A stretch of 64,000 nt of DNA from an uncultured Bacteroidales bacterium (GTDB lineage Bacteria; Bacteroidota; Bacteroidia; Bacteroidales; Paludibacteraceae). Both the position numbers and the translations under genes were made by a program. Below the pieces are notes generated by a model that was given only the letters and a program-made list of their open reading frames with translations, was not told the origin of the DNA and ran no database searches. The DNA is taken from NCBI GenBank assembly GCA_902762355.1, contig CACWNR010000002.1, positions 62,001 through 126,000 on the forward strand, written 5' to 3'. This document shows positions 60,701 through 64,000 of this stretch, in pieces. Numbering within the stretch: position 1 is the first letter of the stretch; every line of letters begins with the position of its first letter.

Positions 60701-62492
60701 TACCGGCTTCTTTAGCCTCCGGCAGAGCGGTTTGCCAACTCTCGGCAGCACCGGTCAGGCTGTAGTACATCGTACCGCCCATCGGTTGACCGGCAATGAT
60801 CAGGGTCTGGTTAGCACCGTTGTAAACGAGGGTGTCGAATGCAACCGGAGCGATACAACCGGACTCAGCCTTAGCAACAGTTACCTTACCGTTAACGAAG
60901 GTGATGGTATAGTTAGCAGCACTTACACCACTCGGAGTGATGGTGTACTCGCCTACGTTGCTCGTCGGAGCATACGTGCAAGCGAATGCGATGTCACCGG
61001 TCAGCACTGTTGCATCGTCGTCGCCTTGCCAGCCGGCATAGGTAACGGTGTATGCAGGTACAGCGTCGCCGTAAATAACATTCTTATCATCCGCAGTAGC
61101 GGTCAACTCTTCCTTGGCGATCGTCACAGCAACCTGAGTAGCTGCAACGGAATCGAGGTGGTTGAGGTCACCCTGTACGCGGTAGTAAACACTATACGTG
61201 CCGGCATCTTTTGCCTGCGGCAGTTCAGCCTTCCAGCTATCCAACAGGGTCGGATCGAGACTATACTCGAAGGTACCATCGTTGGTCTGACCGGCAGCGA
61301 TGAGGGTCTGGTTAGATGCGTTATAAACGAGGTTTTCAACAGCCGTCGGAGCGGTGTAAGCAACCGGAGCCTTGGCGATCGTCACATTGATCGGATCCGC
61401 GATGTAGTCCGCGTGTCCCTCGCGCACGAGCTTATAATATACTACGTACGCGGCCGCGAAGGTAGCCTTCGGCAGTTCGGTACTCCATTCGCCGTCGTTG
61501 AGACGATACTCGATATGACCTTCCTTGGCCACACCGGCGGTAATCAGAGTCTGCGCCGTTCCGTTATACATGAGCGAATCGTATGCCACCGGATTGGTGG
61601 TGATGATCGGTGTATAAATAGCCTTGATGCGGAGACCTTCTTCAAGGAAGTCGCCTGCTTTGACATCCCAGCGAACGAACTCGTAACCGTTGAAGTCAGG
61701 AGCCGGATTCGGGATATGGAGCAGGGCTACTTTCTCGTTCTTGAGTTCGCCGTCCTTACCGATATACGATACGTTGTGCTCAATCAGCGCTACGAGATCT
61801 GCCCAAGCCTGCTCGGCGTTGGTGAGTTTTGCTACAACTTCGGCATCTACCAATGCTTTGGAAGCATCGATCAGTGCGTCGTATTTCTCGCGAGCGGTCT
61901 CGATAGCAGCTTTGACAGCCGGGTCATAAACAATCTCAGCCGGAATTGCCTCAATTGCTGCGATAGCATCCAGTGCTGCGTATTGTGCCGCAGCGTCGGT
62001 CATTTTCTGTACGTCAGCGTCATCCAGTGCACCCTTGGCTGCATCGCTCAATTGTTGGTATGCCACGAGAGCTGCTGCGATAGCTGCGCCGCTCGTCGGA
62101 TACTCAACCGGAGTCGGGATTGCATCAATCAGGTCTTTGACAGCCTGTGCCGAATCCAGCGGAGTAGCAGAAGTACCGTTAACGGTGAACGTAATCATAT
62201 CTGCAACCCAGTAGTTGGTAAAGGACTGACCCTTCCAAATCGATACGGAATCTGCATTACCTGTCCACGTAGCGGTTTTATTTCCATTGCTGATTACCCA
62301 TCCGCTACCCATTCTATCTACCTCTGTCATAGTAGAAGTAAGCGCAGTAGTGGATTCGATGACAACTTTCGTAATATTGGTGCCATTCTCATTCGCAAAG
62401 ATATAACCACCATTGGGCTGACTGTAGAAGGTGAAGTACAATCGATTTTGATACGTCGAGAACGAACTACCGTTACCAACGGTGACGGTCAT
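57732..62492 (-). CDS. C-terminal part of a giant MBG-repeat T9SS surface protein
   Basis: About 1586 residues in this frame, which is open upstream to the junction near 62540 and so is not a free-standing gene: there is no signal peptide before MTVTVGNGSS. Order: an uncharacterised strand-rich domain, helical repeats (AVKDLIDAIPTPVEY, AREKYDALIDASKALV), then alternating units of MBG type (five, e.g. LTATADDKTVIYGD...YAGWHGTDD) and of LVYNGANQTLIIAG type (four), two NRKSAK units, a CNCLTDIQWYWR segment, and a T9SS sorting domain opening YPNPVVNTTTV and ending VVKVMKQ. MBG-type repeats belong to large surface adhesins. The upstream segments are 62489-63082 and 63019-64000. Confidence 0.85.
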   Translation of the reverse strand: MTVTVGNGSSFSTYQNRLYFTFYSQPNGGYIFANENGTNITKVVIESTTALTSTMTEVDRMGSGWVISNGNKTATWTGNADSVSIWKGQSFTNYWVADMITFTVNGTSATPLDSAQAVKDLIDAIPTPVEYPTSGAAIAAALVAYQQLSDAAKGALDDADVQKMTDAAAQYAALDAIAAIEAIPAEIVYDPAVKAAIETAREKYDALIDASKALVDAEVVAKLTNAEQAWADLVALIEHNVSYIGKDGELKNEKVALLHIPNPAPDFNGYEFVRWDVKAGDFLEEGLRIKAIYTPIITTNPVAYDSLMYNGTAQTLITAGVAKEGHIEYRLNDGEWSTELPKATFAAAYVVYYKLVREGHADYIADPINVTIAKAPVAYTAPTAVENLVYNASNQTLIAAGQTNDGTFEYSLDPTLLDSWKAELPQAKDAGTYSVYYRVQGDLNHLDSVAATQVAVTIAKEELTATADDKNVIYGDAVPAYTVTYAGWQGDDDATVLTGDIAFACTYAPTSNVGEYTITPSGVSAANYTITFVNGKVTVAKAESGCIAPVAFDTLVYNGANQTLIIAGQPMGGTMYYSLTGAAESWQTALPEAKEAGIYNVYYRVKGDGNHNDHDYDQPVAVTIAKAALTATADDKTVIYGDPIPAYSVTYAGWHGTDDASVLTGTIAYACTYAPLSNVGPYDIVPSGVDAANYAIQFIKGTLTVNKAKVAYVAPVANELTYTAADQTLITAGTTNDGQFVYRLGVQGEYDGELPQATHVGTYEVYYKVLGDGNHLDSIIATPVTVSIAKAELTATADNKTVIFGENIPTYTVTYTGWLGEDGASVLTGTIAFACDYVKGSPVGEYVIAPSGVDAADYAITFVNGTLTVNRKSAKSDDITAKQADDEILVYDAEANKPTIIVKDTTLVLTENTDYKLTFIGRGNTEYAESATAPTHVGEYTAIVAFIGNYKDTLTVDFVINKAPLTITAEDKAITFGEYAPEFTVSYEGWQGTDTATVLTGVQAYACAYVRGNNVGDYTIIPSGVDAHDYAITFVNGTLTVNRKSAKDADIAAKQADNEVLVYDAEVNRPTIIVKDTTLVLTEAQDYVLTFKGVAADQSIYAESETAPTHVGNYTAIVAFIGNYIDTLTVDFTINKAPLTITAEDKEMIYGDEHPEFTVSYAGWFGNDDKSVLLGTQAYDCVYAPGSPIGTYVITPKGVDAYDYEITFVDGTLTVNKAHVYVSGAEAHNAKFADGHAIADVTNQGVLNGIKLNDPIAHVTTAAFSSADVAEHLTITLFYELTGDDALLNNYNLDPTSEIFTTEGVIIEPFIPDNEHQPGEEEQVEVKEGIDVYAYGYCDGSGYSLKYHLNSGNPDQYKIDFADSRFTDVDWTNLVTTGKDGTIDIDIPVDLPTGDYTMTVYFRDSRFDWLESQQFNVTFHVNLPETFVRPLFDNVIALVDTCNCLTDIQWYWRANSSDPWEPIPGATGYYYHTDGKLTGEYFVKANMNGEPTYTCGQSDMETLYGAGQQAQTPVVRAYPNPVVNTTTVAIENSLEWNHNLRIVNLMGVEVMNTTFEGNETSVEMSGYPQGNYMISVDGIVVKVMKQ

Positions 62493-63082
62493 ACCTTCGT
62501 ATGCAGGACTGGTAGTATTGGGGTTACCATTGGTTTCTGGTATGCGTTCAGAGCGTCGTATGCCGCGCGTGCGTTCTGTATCGAATCGCGCGTAGCGAGC
62601 TTCAGCGTAACCGGCTGCGGGATAGCAGCAATCTTAGCGGTTACTGCGTCTGCGCCGGCTTGGATCAATGCCGTGTAATCAGTGATAGTCTGATTCAGTT
62701 TATTAACGGTAGCTTCATCAAGGGCACCCTGAGTAGCTTCGCTCAGTGCGTCATAAGCAGCACGGGCATCCTCAATCGCCTTTACGCAAGCAGCATCAAG
62801 CGTTACAGGAACAGGAATAGCCTCAATCAGGTCTTTGACAGCCTGTGCCGAATCCAGCGGAGCAGCACCTCCACCTTCAGTTACCAGACGGACCATGCAA
62901 CCATACGCGCGATTGGTGCCGGTACAAGCGCTTTGAGACTGATTGTAGTAAATTGTGAATACATACGAAGTATCATTATTCAACGAGGTGGAACTGCTAT
63001 ATTTAGCATCATTTGCTATCAATGCATATATGCCATTGCGAGCAGGGCCAGAAGGCAGGAACACCGCACCGGCGTTCTCCAT
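62489..63082 (-). pseudogene. Middle segment of the same gene, in another frame
   Basis: Frame open from about 63150 to 62489. It encodes the end of a FISUMP-like domain (NAGAVFLPSGPARNG, GCMVRLVT), then PLDSAQAVKDLIEAIPVPV and helical repeats (IEDARAAYDALSEATQGAL, DSIQNARAAYDALNA). Near 62540 the frame runs out (...QKPMVTPILPVLHTKV) while the next segment continues in another frame with NGNPNTTSPAYEGM. The helical repeat is cut short here compared with its upstream sister (ALTADQKLLVSNYDVL), so a deletion rather than a single-base error is likely at this joint. Confidence 0.7.
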
Positions 63083-64000
63083 TGCGGTCCAGTCGTCGCC
63101 GGAATAGACATTCGTTGTAAAGTTGTCCGGATCAGGGGAAGGAAGATATAGCCGTTCTTGTCGTTTACGGTAGCCCTACCCTTGGTATTATTTTCAATCA
63201 GATAATTCCATTCATCTTTCGTGAGTGTACGCCAACCGGCACCCATGTTGGATCCCCAATCGACAAAATCTCCGCTATAATCGACGGCCTTATAGCTATT
63301 ATTGATACCATAGTAGGTAGCGGCCGTACTCCAACCGAACAGATCCACCGTACCATTCTCAGAAACGGTTCCGTTGCCGTCGATCTTGTTATTCGCTACG
63401 GCAATACCAAGGTAATTCCATTGGTTAGCAGCAAAGCCCCAGGTCCAGTGGGCACCGAGGTCGGTAGTCGTAGCCTGCAGGTTACCTTTTGCGAAGGAGA
63501 TTTGGTCACCGCCGGCATTAATCGTGAACTTACCGTTCAGAGCATCGGCAGGCATTCCGCCGCCCGGGTTGAGAGTAGCCATCGTAGCCTCAGCAGCGGT
63601 CAGCACATCATAGTTGCTTACCAGCAGTTTCTGGTCAGCGGTCAGAGCGTCGTACGCAGCGCGCGCGCTTTCTATGGAATCGCGCGTAGCGAGTTTGAGC
63701 GTAACCGGCTGCGGGATAGCAGCAATCTTAGCGGTTACTGCGTCTGCTTCGGCTTGGATCAATGCCGTGTAATCAGTGATAGCCTGATTCAGTTTATCTA
63801 CGGTAGCTGCATCAAGGGCGCCCTTGGTAGCTTCAGCCAAAGCGTTGTAAGCGTCGCGTGCTGCCTGAATAGCGTTCACACATGCGTCTTCCAAGGTTAC
63901 AGGAACAGGAATAGCCTCAATCAGGTCTTTGACAGCCTGTGCCGAATCCAGCGGAGTAGCACCTCCAGCATGTGCCGTTACCAGACGGACAGACTGACCG
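63019..64000 (-). CDS. Upstream segment of the same giant gene, 5' end beyond window
   Basis: The frame is open to the right edge; the first visible residues (SVRLVTAHAGGATPLDSAQ) are the end of another FISUMP-like domain, so the gene continues outside. Helical repeats follow (IQAARDAYNALAEATKGAL, DSIESARAAYDALTADQK), then a FISUMP-like domain (ISFAKGNLQATT, HWTWGFAANQWNYLG, VDLFGWSTAATYYG, GWRTLTKDEWNYLIENNTKG). Near 63145, after KNGYIFLP, the domain's natural continuation (PDPDNFTTNVYSGDDW) is found one frame away in a TTCCTTCCCC context: a one-base loss or sequencing error. Past it, this frame is meaningless until 63019. Confidence 0.75.
   Translation of the reverse strand, partial: GQSVRLVTAHAGGATPLDSAQAVKDLIEAIPVPVTLEDACVNAIQAARDAYNALAEATKGALDAATVDKLNQAITDYTALIQAEADAVTAKIAAIPQPVTLKLATRDSIESARAAYDALTADQKLLVSNYDVLTAAEATMATLNPGGGMPADALNGKFTINAGGDQISFAKGNLQATTTDLGAHWTWGFAANQWNYLGIAVANNKIDGNGTVSENGTVDLFGWSTAATYYGINNSYKAVDYSGDFVDWGSNMGAGWRTLTKDEWNYLIENNTKGRATVNDKNGYIFLPLIRTTLQRMSIPATTGPQWRTPVRCSCLLALLAMAYMH

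Noticed and set aside
58449-62678. A 1409-codon open frame on the plus strand opposite the MBG protein gene
   Set aside because: Its translation is low-complexity, rich in Arg/Val/Ile and lacks any domain, while the minus strand shows clear MBG repeats and a T9SS tail. It arises because the repeated codons leave few stops on the complement.

Overview
The window reads as chromosomal DNA of a Bacteroidales-type member of the Bacteroidota, most likely a gut or other anaerobic lineage; the genus cannot be fixed from the sequence. Support: type IX secretion (T9SS) C-terminal sorting domains, a GldJ-type lipoprotein, BspA-like leucine-rich repeat, InlB-like, MBG and GEVED surface domains, OmpA-type barrels, and thirteen promoters of Bacteroidota form (TTG, exactly 20 nt, TAnnTTTG).

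Layout. 1-27 kb: a leftward block of secreted giants. A beta-barrel protein (cut by the window edge) overlaps a 1043-residue T9SS cargo; then come a 3968-residue protein of about fourteen adhesin/fibronectin modules, a 1200-residue paralogue of the first cargo, and a 2509-residue protein containing a 793-residue internal near-repeat. 27.6-41.7 kb: housekeeping genes: gldJ-gcvH, folP-cdaA, a beta-barrel gene, metG, a tRNA-Met, the overlapping set tdk-priA-uridine-kinase-like-add, and a DUF4143 ATPase followed by a 2-hydroxyacid dehydrogenase. 41.8-45.5 kb: an accessory island of very short leftward genes separated by long imperfect hairpins, with four small proteins sharing an N-terminal pattern, a small lipoprotein-like peptide, and a gene that is open only after a -1 shift on A8. 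45.6-64 kb: two BspA-like proteins with a common leader and short C-terminal motif, a second AAA/DUF4143 ATPase, a membrane TPR/AraC-type regulator with a C10 tract near its 3' end, a stranded T9SS-tail fragment, an OmpA-family protein, and a giant FISUMP/helical-repeat/MBG surface protein interrupted by two frameshifts and running off the right edge.

How they fit together. GldJ is a T9SS-associated lipoprotein, and the many large proteins with signal peptides and T9SS-type tails are its plausible cargo. The tdk-priA-urk-add set combines nucleoside salvage with replication restart. folP-cdaA joins folate synthesis to cyclic di-AMP signalling.

Most unusual features: (i) an intergenic composite element in two copies (29769-30043 forward, 41860-42200 reverse) whose long stems differ in sequence but keep pairing and both abut a second hairpin, as expected of a structured RNA or a hairpin mobile element; (ii) the small-protein island; (iii) the hidden frameshift gene at 45297-45511; (iv) priA apparently starting at an ATT that overlaps the tdk stop codon; (v) face-to-face promoters between metG and a barrel gene.
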